Source: an uncultured Lachnospiraceae bacterium
GTDB taxonomy: Bacteria > Bacillota > Clostridia > Lachnospirales > Lachnospiraceae
NCBI GenBank assembly: GCA_910577445.1
Contig: CAJTMZ010000011.1
Location: forward strand, 36,772 to 52,536
Direction of reading: 5' to 3'
Length of the DNA stretch: 15,765 bases
Shown here: positions 1 to 7,150 of the stretch, one piece after another
How the letters are laid out: each line of letters starts with the position of its first letter
Position numbering within the stretch: the first letter of the stretch is position 1
Made by a program: the position numbers and the translations under genes
Notes under the pieces: generated by a model
Databases searched by the model: none
The model's input: only the letters and a program-made list of their open reading frames with translations
Told to the model about the DNA's origin: nothing

Positions 1-1132
1 GACGGATTACCGCCATGCCCGGAAATACCGCGCCGAGGACGGAGAAAACGGCAGCAAAAGAAACTGCCGCGGAAAAAACGGAAACGACTGTATTTTGAAA
101 GTACCGGAAGGGACCGTCATCAAAGAGGCGGAGAGCGGAAAGGTGATTGCGGATATGTCCGGCGGTAACAGACGGTTTGTTCTGCTTGCCGGCGGCAGAG
201 GCGGAAACGGAAACCAGCATTACGCCACAAGCACCATGCAGGCTCCCAAATACGCGCAGCCGGGGCAGCCCGCCAGAGAGCTGGAACTTCTCATGGAGCT
301 TAAGGTGATTGCGGACGTGGGGCTGGTGGGATTTCCCAATGTGGGCAAGTCCACCTTTTTAACCAGAGTGTCCAATGCAAGACCTAAAATTGCCAATTAC
401 CATTTTACAACCCTTAACCCTCATCTGGGAGTGGTTGACCTTCCGGACGCGGGCGGCTTTGTTATCGCCGATATTCCGGGGCTTATCGAGGGCGCGTCAC
501 AGGGAGTGGGACTTGGTTTTGAATTTCTGCGCCATATTGAAAGAACAAGAGTGATTATTCATATTGTGGACGCGGCCGGAACCGAAGGCCGGGACCCCAT
601 CGCCGATATTTATGCCATAAATAAAGAACTGGAAAACTACAATCCCGAGATTGCCGGGCGGCCACAGGTGATTGCGGCGAACAAAACCGATATGATTTTT
701 CCCGAAGAAGGGAAAAAGGACCCGGTACAGGTTTTAAAGGAAGAATTTGAGCCGAAGGGAATAAGCGTATTTCCGATTTCCGCCATCAGCGGAAAGGGCA
801 TCAGGGAACTTCTTTTTCATGTAAAGGAAATGCTGGATAAGTCGGAGAAAAAACCGGTGATTTTTGAGCAGGAATTTTTCCCGGAATATATGATATCCGG
901 TTCGGACGAGCCCTATACGGTAACTTTCGACGAGGAAAAATCAGAATATATTGTGGAAGGCCCCCGGATTGAAAAGATGCTGGGCTATACGAATCTGGAT
1001 TCGGAAAAAGGGTTTACTTTCTTCCAGAATTTCCTGAAAGAAAACGGCATTTTAGAGCAGCTTGAAGCTCTCGGAATAGGCGAAGGCGATACCGTCAGAA
1101 TGTACGGACTGTCCTTTGATTACTATAAATAA
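1..1132 (+). CDS. obg: GTPase Obg/CgtA, 5' end cut by window edge
   Basis: Obg is an essential GTPase that binds the 50S ribosomal subunit and acts in its late assembly and in stress signalling. The frame is open from base 2 and gives 376 visible residues; the family has about 425-430, so roughly 50 N-terminal residues are missing. Visible parts are the glycine-rich Obg fold (including GENGSKRNCRGKNGND and later GGRGGNGN), then the G domain with P-loop GFPNVGKS (about residues 110-117), DIPGLIEGA (from 157), NKTD (227-230) and SAISGKG (260-266). A C-terminal OCT domain runs from about 303 to the end and closes with MYGLSFDYYK. An internal TTG at 95 is not a real start, because the Obg fold continues upstream of it. 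It is the first visible gene of the yhbY-nadD-yqeK-rsfS cluster; its promoter lies outside the window. Confidence 0.97.
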   Translation, partial: TDYRHARKYRAEDGENGSKRNCRGKNGNDCILKVPEGTVIKEAESGKVIADMSGGNRRFVLLAGGRGGNGNQHYATSTMQAPKYAQPGQPARELELLMELKVIADVGLVGFPNVGKSTFLTRVSNARPKIANYHFTTLNPHLGVVDLPDAGGFVIADIPGLIEGASQGVGLGFEFLRHIERTRVIIHIVDAAGTEGRDPIADIYAINKELENYNPEIAGRPQVIAANKTDMIFPEEGKKDPVQVLKEEFEPKGISVFPISAISGKGIRELLFHVKEMLDKSEKKPVIFEQEFFPEYMISGSDEPYTVTFDEEKSEYIVEGPRIEKMLGYTNLDSEKGFTFFQNFLKENGILEQLEALGIGEGDTVRMYGLSFDYYK

Positions 1133-1164
1133 CAGCATCTGCAGAAAGTACACGGAGGTTACCA

Positions 1165-1452
1165 ATGACAAGTAAACAGCGCGCATATTTAAAAAGTCTT
1201 GCCGCTCCTTTGGAATCCACGCTTCAAATAGGAAAGTCCGGCCTGACGCCGGAGGTGACGGAGGCCGTAAGGGAAGCCTTCAACACCAGGGAGCTGCTGA
1301 AGATAAATGTGTTAAAGTCCTGTATGGACGATATCAGAACTACGGCCGATATTCTCTCCGAGAGAACCGCCTCCCAGGTAGTGCAGGTAATCGGCAAAAA
1401 GATTGTTCTCTATAAAGAAAGCAGGGACAATAAAAAGATAGAACTCCCCTGA
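1165..1452 (+). CDS. yhbY: YhbY-type RNA-binding protein (CRM domain)
   Basis: A 95-residue protein made up of a single CRS1-YhbY (CRM) domain, the usual size for bacterial YhbY. The family binds RNA and associates with pre-50S ribosomal particles. The N-terminal MTSKQRAYLKSLA, the turn IGKSGLTPEV (about residues 22-31) and the C-terminal VVQVIGKKIVLYKES are characteristic of the family. The ATG at 1165 is preceded by a GGAGGTT ribosome binding site. It lies 32 bases after obg in the same direction, fitting a ribosome-assembly operon. The exact role in Firmicutes is less certain than the family assignment. Confidence 0.93.
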   Translation: MTSKQRAYLKSLAAPLESTLQIGKSGLTPEVTEAVREAFNTRELLKINVLKSCMDDIRTTADILSERTASQVVQVIGKKIVLYKESRDNKKIELP

Positions 1453-1489
1453 ACAAAAACGCCGCGGGATTTGCAGAAATGAGGGAACT

Positions 1490-2107
1490 ATGGAAAAAAA
1501 AGTCGGTATTATGGGCGGCACGTTCAATCCCATTCACAACGGGCATCTGATTCTGGCCGAATCCGCAAGGGAAGCCTTTGGACTTGACGAAATTATTTTT
1601 ATGCCCAGCGGCAATTCCTATATGAAGGATGCCTCTTCCATTCTGGATAAGGATACGCGGGCGCATATGACAGAGCTGGCAATTAAGGACAATCCTTATT
1701 TTCACTTATCCCGCATGGAGTTAGAGCGGGAAGGCCCTACCTATACCTGCGATACCCTGGCGCAGTTAAAGGCGCAGGACGGAAAAAGCCGTTACTTTTT
1801 TATCATGGGAGCGGATAATCTGTTTATCCTTGAAAAATGGAAAAATGCGGCGTATATTCTGCAAAACTGCGTGATAGCCGCCGCCGCGCGGGGAGAAGAG
1901 GCGGACGGGGATATCAGAAGGGAAGCCGGCCGGTTAAGGGATTGTTATCAGGCGGATATCAGGCTTTTACTGCAGCGGCGGATAGATATTTCTTCCCTTG
2001 AAATCAGGGAAAGGATTTTAAAGGGCCAAAGCGTCCGTTACCTGCTTCCCCAAAGCGTTTTTGCGTATATAAAGGAGAGAGGGCTCTACCGGCCCGTAAC
2101 CGTCTGA
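1490..2107 (+). CDS. nadD: Nicotinate-nucleotide adenylyltransferase NadD
   Basis: NadD transfers AMP from ATP to nicotinate mononucleotide to make deamido-NAD, a step shared by de novo NAD synthesis and salvage. The protein has 205 residues, normal for the family. The nucleotidyltransferase motif GGTFNPIHNGH lies at residues 9-19 and contains the HxGH signature. The Rossmann-fold segment FFIMGADNLF and a C-terminal motif DISSLEIRERI match the family ISST-type element. The start at 1490 has a GAGGGAA site 2-3 bases upstream, rather close but the only plausible one, and the homologous N-terminus MGGTFNPIHNGH begins right after it. The codons after ATG form a run of eight A residues. It sits between yhbY and yqeK, as in many Firmicutes. 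Confidence 0.96.
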   Translation: MEKKVGIMGGTFNPIHNGHLILAESAREAFGLDEIIFMPSGNSYMKDASSILDKDTRAHMTELAIKDNPYFHLSRMELEREGPTYTCDTLAQLKAQDGKSRYFFIMGADNLFILEKWKNAAYILQNCVIAAAARGEEADGDIRREAGRLRDCYQADIRLLLQRRIDISSLEIRERILKGQSVRYLLPQSVFAYIKERGLYRPVTV

Positions 2108-2177
2108 CGGTAAAATACGCGGAACGCAACGCAAGCAGACGGGCAGGACTTATCAACATTTTGTCATGGAGGAAAAG

Positions 2178-2870
2178 GTGAAGACCGTTGATATTGATAA
2201 GATAAAGAAAAAAATGGAGAAAGAGCTGGACGCAAAGCGTTTTGAGCATACCCTTGGCGTCGCGTATACGGCGGCGGCTCTTGCGATGTGTCATGGGGAG
2301 GATATGTTCAAGGCGCAGGTCGCCGGGCTTTTACACGATTGCGCAAAATGCATGAGCAACGAAAAGAAGCTGGAGATTTGCGAAAAGCATCATATTAAGG
2401 TGACGGAGGTTGAGAAGCAGAATCCGTTTCTGCTACACGCAAAGGTAGGAAGTTATCTGGCCGGAAAGCGCTATCATGTGCAGGACGAGGACGTCTTAAA
2501 TGCGGTTTTAAACCACACAACCGGACGCCCCGAAATGTCAAGGCTTGAAAAAATTATTTATATCGCGGATTATATCGAGCCGGGCAGGAAACATGCCCCC
2601 AATCTTTCCCAGGTGCGGGAGCTTGCTTTCCATGATTTGGACGAGGCGCTTTTGCGGATTCTGGAAGACACGCTGGATTATCTTCAAAGCATAGAAAGCC
2701 CTATAGACCCTCTGACACAGAAAACTTATGATTACTATATTAAGCATCTGCCGCCGGACAAAACCGGCCAGGACAGTCAGACGGCGGGAGAGATAATCCT
2801 GCCAAAAAACGGCAGAAGAAAAAGAGAACAGGGAGGAAGCAAATGGAAGACTTTTCCGAAAAAAAAGTAA
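2178..2870 (+). CDS. yqeK: HD-domain phosphohydrolase YqeK (probable symmetrical Ap4A hydrolase)
   Basis: YqeK proteins of Firmicutes hydrolyse diadenosine tetraphosphate symmetrically to two ADP, and the gene often follows nadD. HD metal-binding residues are visible: H24 (RFEHTLGVA), H53-D54 (LLHDCAK), H87 (LLHAKVGSYLA), H113 (LNHTTGRPEMS) and D131 (IADYIEPGRK). I choose GTG 2178, because GGAGG at 2168-2172 sits 5 bases upstream. The ATG at 2166 would contain that site in its own codons and has no ribosome binding site of its own. From GTG the protein has 230 residues, about 40 more than the core YqeK domain needs; the extra is a polar, lysine-rich C-terminal tail from about residue 190. The last 28 bases overlap rsfS in another frame. 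Confidence 0.9.
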   Translation: MKTVDIDKIKKKMEKELDAKRFEHTLGVAYTAAALAMCHGEDMFKAQVAGLLHDCAKCMSNEKKLEICEKHHIKVTEVEKQNPFLLHAKVGSYLAGKRYHVQDEDVLNAVLNHTTGRPEMSRLEKIIYIADYIEPGRKHAPNLSQVRELAFHDLDEALLRILEDTLDYLQSIESPIDPLTQKTYDYYIKHLPPDKTGQDSQTAGEIILPKNGRRKREQGGSKWKTFPKKK

Positions 2871-3211
2871 AGGAAATGGCCGCTCTTGCCATAGAAGCCT
2901 TGGAGGATAAAAAGGCTGAGGATATCAGAGTAATTGACATCAGTCAGGTTTCCGTGATTGCGGATTATTTTATTATTGCCAACGGCACCAATAAAAGCCA
3001 GATACAGACGCTTTCCGACGCCGTGGAGGAAAAGCTTGGAAGAGCGGGATACCTCTTGAAGCAGAAAGAAGGATTCAGAAATGCCAACTGGGTGCTTCTG
3101 GATTTCGGCGACATTATCGTCCATGTTTTCGACAAGGAGAACAGGCTCTTTTATGACCTTGAAAGAATCTGGCGGGACGGAAAAACAGTGGATGCGGAAA
3201 GCTTCCGCTAA
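2843..3211 (+). CDS. rsfS: Ribosomal silencing factor RsfS (YbeB/Iojap)
   Basis: RsfS binds ribosomal protein L14 on the 50S subunit and blocks joining to 30S, lowering translation under starvation. The 122 residues match the family length. Recognisable elements are the helical N-terminus (AALAIEALEDKKAEDI), VIADYFIIANGTNKSQIQ (about residues 38-55), the acidic hinge and NWVLLDFGDIIVHVF, followed by the FYDLERIWRDG end. A GGGAGGAAG ribosome binding site at 2831-2839 precedes ATG 2843. The start lies inside the end of yqeK, shifted by -1, which suggests coupled translation. It is the last gene of the cluster before a terminator. Confidence 0.96.
   Translation: MEDFSEKKVKEMAALAIEALEDKKAEDIRVIDISQVSVIADYFIIANGTNKSQIQTLSDAVEEKLGRAGYLLKQKEGFRNANWVLLDFGDIIVHVFDKENRLFYDLERIWRDGKTVDAESFR
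2861..2892 (+). promoter_or_regulatory. Candidate -1 slippery heptamer plus short hairpin in yqeK/rsfS overlap
   Basis: In the yqeK frame the last codons read AAA AAA AAG TAA, so A AAA AAG (2861-2867) is an in-frame slippery heptamer of the dnaX type. A -1 shift would enter the rsfS frame, which is open. A 5-bp hairpin (ATGGC 2876-2880, GCCAT 2888-2892) begins 8 bases after it, and an SD-like GGGAGGAAG lies about 22 bases upstream. The sequence elements are seen; their function is inference. Confidence 0.3.
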
Positions 3212-3225
3212 ATGTATAAATATGC

Positions 3226-3261
3226 AAAAAGGAACCGCTGCTTTAAACGGTTCCTTTTTTT
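3226..3261. terminator. Bidirectional intrinsic terminator after rsfS
   Basis: The arms GGAACCG (3231-3237) and CGGTTCC (3248-3254) form a perfect 7-bp stem, with a run of T after it (3255-3261) and a run of A before it (3226-3230). It can therefore end rsfS transcription on the plus strand and DUF378 transcription on the minus strand. A second small hairpin, ACGGAC / GTCCGT (3268-3283), follows directly. Confidence 0.85.
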
Positions 3262-3323
3262 AACGGGACGGACTTATGTCCGTTTCCCTCTTTGCTGCTT
3301 ACGCGCGGTTAAAAAGGAATTTT

Positions 3324-3542
3324 CTATTCCCTGGCTCTTTCGGGACCGCCCGCATACATATAAAAAGTAAGCAGGTAAAGGCCGCTGATACCCACAAGCG
3401 CATAGACAATCCTGGCAATCCAGGACATATTTCCAAACAGAAAAGATACAAGGTCAAAGGAAAAAAATCCGATGAGTCCCCAGTTGACGGCACCTATAAT
3501 GGCAATTGTAAGTGCAACACAGTCCAGACATTTATTGTTCAT
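3324..3542 (-). CDS. DUF378 family small membrane protein
   Basis: A 72-residue hydrophobic protein with the DUF378 pattern, known from the family as small integral membrane proteins of unknown function. Two membrane spans are visible: about residues 5-25, containing IAIIGAVNWGLIGFF, and about 35-60, containing RIVYALVGISGLYLLTF. The invariant-looking GAVNWGLIG and the RxVYxLVGxSGLYLL motif support the call. The start at 3542 (MNNKCLDCV) has GGAGGTG 6 bases upstream on the minus strand; two further in-frame ATGs upstream (3557 and 3569) lack such a site and would include it. The gene converges with rsfS and diverges from livJ. No clear promoter was found for it. Confidence 0.85.
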   Translation of the reverse strand: MNNKCLDCVALTIAIIGAVNWGLIGFFSFDLVSFLFGNMSWIARIVYALVGISGLYLLTFYMYAGGPERARE

Positions 3543-3615
3543 TTCGCACACCTCCATAAGAATTTTCATAAAGCCTGATTTTTTTAAGGCTGTCAGTTTT
3601 ATTTTCCCCGACGAT

Positions 3616-3648
3616 TAAAAAAATATGCCTGTTCTTTTGCAGGCATAT
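3616..3648 (-). terminator. Hairpin with minus-strand T tail, upstream of DUF378
   Basis: The arms ATATGCCTG (3623-3631) and CAGGCATAT (3640-3648) form a perfect 9-bp stem with an 8-base loop. Read on the minus strand it is followed by a run of T (3622-3616), the form of an intrinsic terminator. It lies between DUF378 and the livJ promoter, so it would stop or attenuate minus-strand transcription reaching DUF378. Nothing obvious upstream needs it. Confidence 0.5.
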
Positions 3649-3697
3649 AAAAAAACACAAAAAAAAACGCAGAAAAGATAAATTTTTAAGATGTAAG

Positions 3698-3726
3698 TTG
3701 ACAATGCCATATATTTGGAGTATTAT
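3698..3726 (+). promoter_or_regulatory. Sigma-A type promoter of livJ
   Basis: TTGACA at 3698-3703 and TATTAT at 3721-3726 are separated by exactly 17 bases. The upstream A-rich stretch (about 3649-3690) could serve as an UP element. Transcription should start near 3733, leaving a leader of about 30 bases before ATG 3762, too short for a riboswitch. Confidence 0.85.
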
Positions 3727-3761
3727 TGCACTTGAAAATAAATCATAGAGGAGGAATAATT

Positions 3762-5036
3762 ATGAGAAAATTCAAAAAAGAAATCAGTCTTTTTCTCGTA
3801 GCTGCAATGACAATGCTGATGCTTGCAGGCTGCGGCGGCAATGACGCTTCGTCAAATTCCGGCGCAGACAACGCCGCTGCCGGGACAGAGACCACAGACG
3901 ACAGCGCTGCCAATGCGGACAATGCTTCTTCTGACAACGGTTCAGAGAGCGCAGGCGCTGCGGAAGGCGGTGCCTTTAAGATTGGCGCAATCGGCCCTAT
4001 CACAGGAAGCGCCTCTGTTTACGGCCTTGCCGTTCAGAACGGAGCAGACCTTGCCGTAAAGGAGATTAACGCCGCAGGCGGTATCGCCGGTTTCCAGATT
4101 GAGTACAACTTCCAGGATGACGAGTGCGACAACGAAAAGTCCGTCAATGCATACAACACATTAAAGGACTGGGGAATGCAGATGCTGGTAGGAACGACCA
4201 CAAGCGGCTGCTGTATCGCGGTTGCTGCCGAGTCCGCCAACGATAATCTTTTCCAGCTTACCCCTTCAGGCTCTTCCGTTGACATCATCAGCGGAAACGA
4301 CAACGTATTCCAGGTCTGCTTTACAGACCCTAACCAGGGAGTAGGCGCGGCAGAATATATCGGAAGCAACAAGGTTGCGGAAAAGGTTGCCGTTATCTAT
4401 GACAGCTCTGACGTGTATTCTTCAGGTATTTACGAGAAATTCGTTCAGGAAGCTGCGAACCAGCCCTTTGAAATCGTATCATCGGAGGCTTTTACCGCCG
4501 ACAACAAGACGGATTTTTCCGTACAGATTCAGAAAGCAAAGGACGCCGGAGCAGACCTTGTATTTTTACCTATTTATTATACGGAGGCTTCCTTAATCCT
4601 GACACAGGCAAACAGCATGGGATATGAGCCCAAGTTCTTTGGCTGCGACGGTCTTGACGGTATCCTCAACGTGAAAAATTTTGACGTTTCTTTAGCTGAG
4701 GGCGTTATGCTGCTCACACCTTTTGCCGCTGACGCGGAAGATGAAGCGACCAAGTCCTTTGTAACAGCTTATAAGGAAGCTTACGGAGATACTCCGAACC
4801 AGTTTGCCGCCGACGCTTACGATGCTGTTTATATTATGAAAGCTGCCATCGAAAAGAGCGGCGCGACGCCTTCTGACAGCGTTTCCGACATCTGCGAAAA
4901 GATGAAAGGCGCTATGCCTGAAATTACCGTAGACGGTCTTACCGGCGCGGCAATGTCATGGGACAGCGACGGAGCGGTAAACAAGTCTCCCAAGGCTATG
5001 GAAATTGTAAACGGCAACTATTCTTTAATTCAGTAA
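3762..5036 (+). CDS. livJ: ABC transporter substrate-binding lipoprotein, branched-chain amino acid type
   Basis: This is the extracellular ligand-binding subunit of a hydrophobic amino acid (HAAT-type) ABC importer; 424 residues. The N-terminus MRKFKKEISLF and the lipobox LAGC, with the modified cysteine at 24, mark a lipoprotein signal peptide. A linker rich in Asp, Ser, Ala, Gly and Asn follows (about 25-66). The type I periplasmic-binding fold then starts at FKIGAIGPITGSASVYG and contains GADLAVKEINAAGGIAG and GADLVFLPIYYTEA. ATG 3762 has GAGGAGG (3748-3754) 7 bases upstream; an in-frame TTG at 3726 lies in the -10 box and cannot be used. It precedes livHMGF. The ligand cannot be fixed from sequence: Leu/Ile/Val is likely, but relatives bind other amino acids or amides. 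Confidence 0.9.
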   Translation: MRKFKKEISLFLVAAMTMLMLAGCGGNDASSNSGADNAAAGTETTDDSAANADNASSDNGSESAGAAEGGAFKIGAIGPITGSASVYGLAVQNGADLAVKEINAAGGIAGFQIEYNFQDDECDNEKSVNAYNTLKDWGMQMLVGTTTSGCCIAVAAESANDNLFQLTPSGSSVDIISGNDNVFQVCFTDPNQGVGAAEYIGSNKVAEKVAVIYDSSDVYSSGIYEKFVQEAANQPFEIVSSEAFTADNKTDFSVQIQKAKDAGADLVFLPIYYTEASLILTQANSMGYEPKFFGCDGLDGILNVKNFDVSLAEGVMLLTPFAADAEDEATKSFVTAYKEAYGDTPNQFAADAYDAVYIMKAAIEKSGATPSDSVSDICEKMKGAMPEITVDGLTGAAMSWDSDGAVNKSPKAMEIVNGNYSLIQ

Positions 5037-5061
5037 TACTCTTTTTTCATAAATAAAAGCC

Positions 5062-5097
5062 AAAGAGGGTTGTCAGACAGGCAGCCCTCTTTTATTT
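5062..5097 (+). terminator. Hairpin terminator/attenuator between livJ and livH
   Basis: AAAGAGGGTTGT (5062-5073) pairs with GCAGCCCTCTTT (5081-5092), giving a 12-bp stem with two G-T wobbles and a 7-base loop. It is followed by TTATTTGATT. The T tail is interrupted, so termination may be partial. This would allow more livJ than permease mRNA. Confidence 0.7.
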
Positions 5098-5106
5098 GAT
5101 TAATAC

Positions 5107-5135
5107 TTGCAAGCCAGGTACGATACTGCTATACT
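5107..5135 (+). promoter_or_regulatory. Candidate promoter of livHMGF
   Basis: TTGCAA (5107-5112) and TATACT (5130-5135) are 17 bases apart, and TGC directly before the -10 hexamer makes an extended -10. It lies after the livJ hairpin and about 50 bases before the livH start. The sequence elements are seen; activity is inferred. Confidence 0.6.
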
Positions 5136-5183
5136 GAATTAACAGCTTTTTACAAGAGTAGAGAGAAAGGCGTGGTTTTTGAT

Positions 5184-6068
5184 ATGAGTTTTATATCCTA
5201 TTTAATCAATGGAATCAGTCTGGGAAGCGTGTATGCAATCATAGCCCTGGGCTATACGATGGTTTACGGTATTGCCAAGATGCTGAATTTTGCGCACGGC
5301 GACGTCATTATGGTAGGCGGTTTTGCGGTCTTTTTCGCGGTCAGTATGCAGGGGCTTCCAACCATCGTGGGAATTTTGCTGGCGGTTATACTGTGCACCC
5401 TGCTTGGCATTACCATAGAATATATTGCTTACAGGCCGCTGCGTCAGGCTGCCTCGTCGCTGGCCGTTTTAATTACGGCAATCGGAGTAAGTTATTTTCT
5501 TCAGAATGTTGCATTGATTATTTTCGGGGCCAACACGAAAGCGTTTACCTCTGTGGTTACCATTCCTGCCCTTAAGCTGGCGGACGGACAGATAATTATT
5601 TCAGGCGAAACCATCGTTACGATTATTTCCTGTATCATTATTATGACAGGACTTTCGCTGTTTATAAATAAGACAAAAGCTGGTCAGGCAATGCTGGCGG
5701 TTTCCGAGGATAAGGGAGCGGCCCAGCTTATGGGAATCAATGTAAACAGAACCATATCCCTTACCTTTGCCATCGGCTCCGCGCTGGCCGCCATTGCGGG
5801 TATGCTGCTGTGTTCCGCCTATCCTTCCCTTACGCCGTATACAGGCTCCATGCCGGGTATCAAGGCTTTTGTGGCGGCGGTATTCGGCGGAATCGGCTCG
5901 ATTCCGGGCGCCCTTTTGGGAGGCATTGTGCTGGGCGTTATTGAAATACTCGGCAAAGCCTATATTTCCTCCCAGATGGCCGACGCGATTGTGTTTATGG
6001 TTCTAATTGTCGTTCTTCTTGTGAAGCCTACGGGGATTCTGGGCAAAAAGATTCAGGAAAAGGTTTAG
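5184..6068 (+). CDS. livH: Branched-chain amino acid ABC transporter permease LivH
   Basis: One of the two membrane subunits forming the import channel; 294 residues, near the usual 290-310. The start MSFISYLINGISLGSVYAIIALGYTMVYGI is typical of LivH, and the conserved MLNFAHGDVIMVGGF, VSEDKGAAQLMGINV and FGGIGSIPGALLGG segments are present. About eight hydrophobic spans are visible along the chain. I favour ATG 5184. A GTG at 5172 would add four residues but sits 1 base after the AGAAAGG site, whereas 5184 is 13 bases from it; neither spacing is ideal. The gene lies after a hairpin and its own probable promoter, and 12 bases before livM. Confidence 0.92.
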   Translation: MSFISYLINGISLGSVYAIIALGYTMVYGIAKMLNFAHGDVIMVGGFAVFFAVSMQGLPTIVGILLAVILCTLLGITIEYIAYRPLRQAASSLAVLITAIGVSYFLQNVALIIFGANTKAFTSVVTIPALKLADGQIIISGETIVTIISCIIIMTGLSLFINKTKAGQAMLAVSEDKGAAQLMGINVNRTISLTFAIGSALAAIAGMLLCSAYPSLTPYTGSMPGIKAFVAAVFGGIGSIPGALLGGIVLGVIEILGKAYISSQMADAIVFMVLIVVLLVKPTGILGKKIQEKV

Positions 6069-6080
6069 GAGGGCGGACTG

Positions 6081-7148
6081 GTGAAAAAATTAAAACTTGG
6101 AAAATATGCAAAGGATAACATTATCACCTACGGCATGATAATTCTTGTTTATATCGTGATGCAGATACTGATAGGCACGGGGAATATCTCCAGCCTGATG
6201 CAGGGACTTCTGGTGCCCCTTTGCGTATATGTGATTCTTGCGGTATCCTTAAACCTGACGGTAGGGATTTTAGGAGAGCTCAGCCTTGGACATGCCGGAT
6301 TTATGTGCGTGGGCGCGTTCGTGGGAGCGTTCTTTTCAAAGTGCACGCAGGATGTGATTACCGCGGACCTGCCCCGGTTTATTCTGGCCATTTTACTGGG
6401 AGCCTTATCGGCCGGCGTGGTGGGCTTTTTGATTGGAATGCCGATTTTAAGGCTCAGAGGCGATTACCTTGCCATTGTTACCCTTGCATTCGGAGAAATC
6501 ATCAAGAATATTATCAATGTATTATATATAGGAAAGGACAGCCGTGGTCTTCACTTTTCCTTAAAGGACTCCCTGTCTCTTGGACTGGAAGAGGATGGGA
6601 TGGTGATTATCAACGGCGCCCAGGGCATCACGGGAACGCCTAAAAACGCCACCTTTACCATCGGGATTGTTCTCATTGTGATAACGCTTATTATTGTCCT
6701 GAATCTGATTCGCTCAAGGGACGGACGGGCAATTATGTCTATCAGGGACAATCTGATTGCGGCGGAGTCCATTGGAATCAATATTACAAAGTACAAGCTG
6801 ATGGCTTTTTCCGTTTCCGCGGCTTTGGCGGGAATTGCCGGCGTTCTTTATTCCCATAATCTGAACAGCCTTATGGCGACGCCGAAAAACTTCGGATACA
6901 ATATGTCGATTATGATTCTTGTTTTTGTGGTGCTTGGCGGAATCGGAAACATAAGAGGTTCCATGATAGCGGCTGTAGTGCTTACGCTGCTTCCTGAGCT
7001 CCTTCGAGGATTAAGCGATTACCGTATGCTGATTTATTCCGTTATTCTGATTGTAATGATGCTGTTTAACTGGAGTCCCAGGCTGATTTATCTGCGGGAG
7101 AAATACTCCCCTAAGCGGCTGTTTAAGAAAACCAGGGAGGTGCGTTAG
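6081..7148 (+). CDS. livM: Branched-chain amino acid ABC transporter permease LivM
   Basis: The second permease subunit, 355 residues, paired with LivH. Family features are an N-terminal membrane block, LAVSLNLTVGILGELSLGHAGF (about residues 53-74), LRLRGDYLAIVTLAFGEIIKN, then SIRDNLIAAESIGIN, the loop thought to contact the ATPase. VLGGIGNIRGSMIAA follows near the end. The start is GTG 6081 with GGAGGG (6068-6073) 7 bases upstream; that site overlaps the livH stop codon. The stop is 2 bases before livG, suggesting coupled translation. The short C-terminal tail is basic (SPKRLFKKTREVR), consistent with a cytoplasmic end. Confidence 0.93.
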   Translation: MKKLKLGKYAKDNIITYGMIILVYIVMQILIGTGNISSLMQGLLVPLCVYVILAVSLNLTVGILGELSLGHAGFMCVGAFVGAFFSKCTQDVITADLPRFILAILLGALSAGVVGFLIGMPILRLRGDYLAIVTLAFGEIIKNIINVLYIGKDSRGLHFSLKDSLSLGLEEDGMVIINGAQGITGTPKNATFTIGIVLIVITLIIVLNLIRSRDGRAIMSIRDNLIAAESIGINITKYKLMAFSVSAALAGIAGVLYSHNLNSLMATPKNFGYNMSIMILVFVVLGGIGNIRGSMIAAVVLTLLPELLRGLSDYRMLIYSVILIVMMLFNWSPRLIYLREKYSPKRLFKKTREVR

Positions 7149-7150
7149 AT

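Noticed and set aside
3276..3578. 100-codon plus-strand frame
   Set aside because: It is antisense to the DUF378 gene, which has a good ribosome binding site and a recognisable motif.
3726..3761. TTG 3726 as an upstream start of livJ
   Set aside because: It overlaps the -10 hexamer and precedes the expected transcription start; GAGGAGG and the lipoprotein signal peptide point to ATG 3762.
3733..3761. Riboswitch or T-box ahead of the amino acid importer
   Set aside because: The leader from the predicted start is only about 30 bases and holds little beyond the ribosome binding site.
5172..5183. GTG 5172 as the livH start
   Set aside because: It is only 1 base after the ribosome binding site; ATG 5184 gives the normal family N-terminus. 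Some doubt remains.
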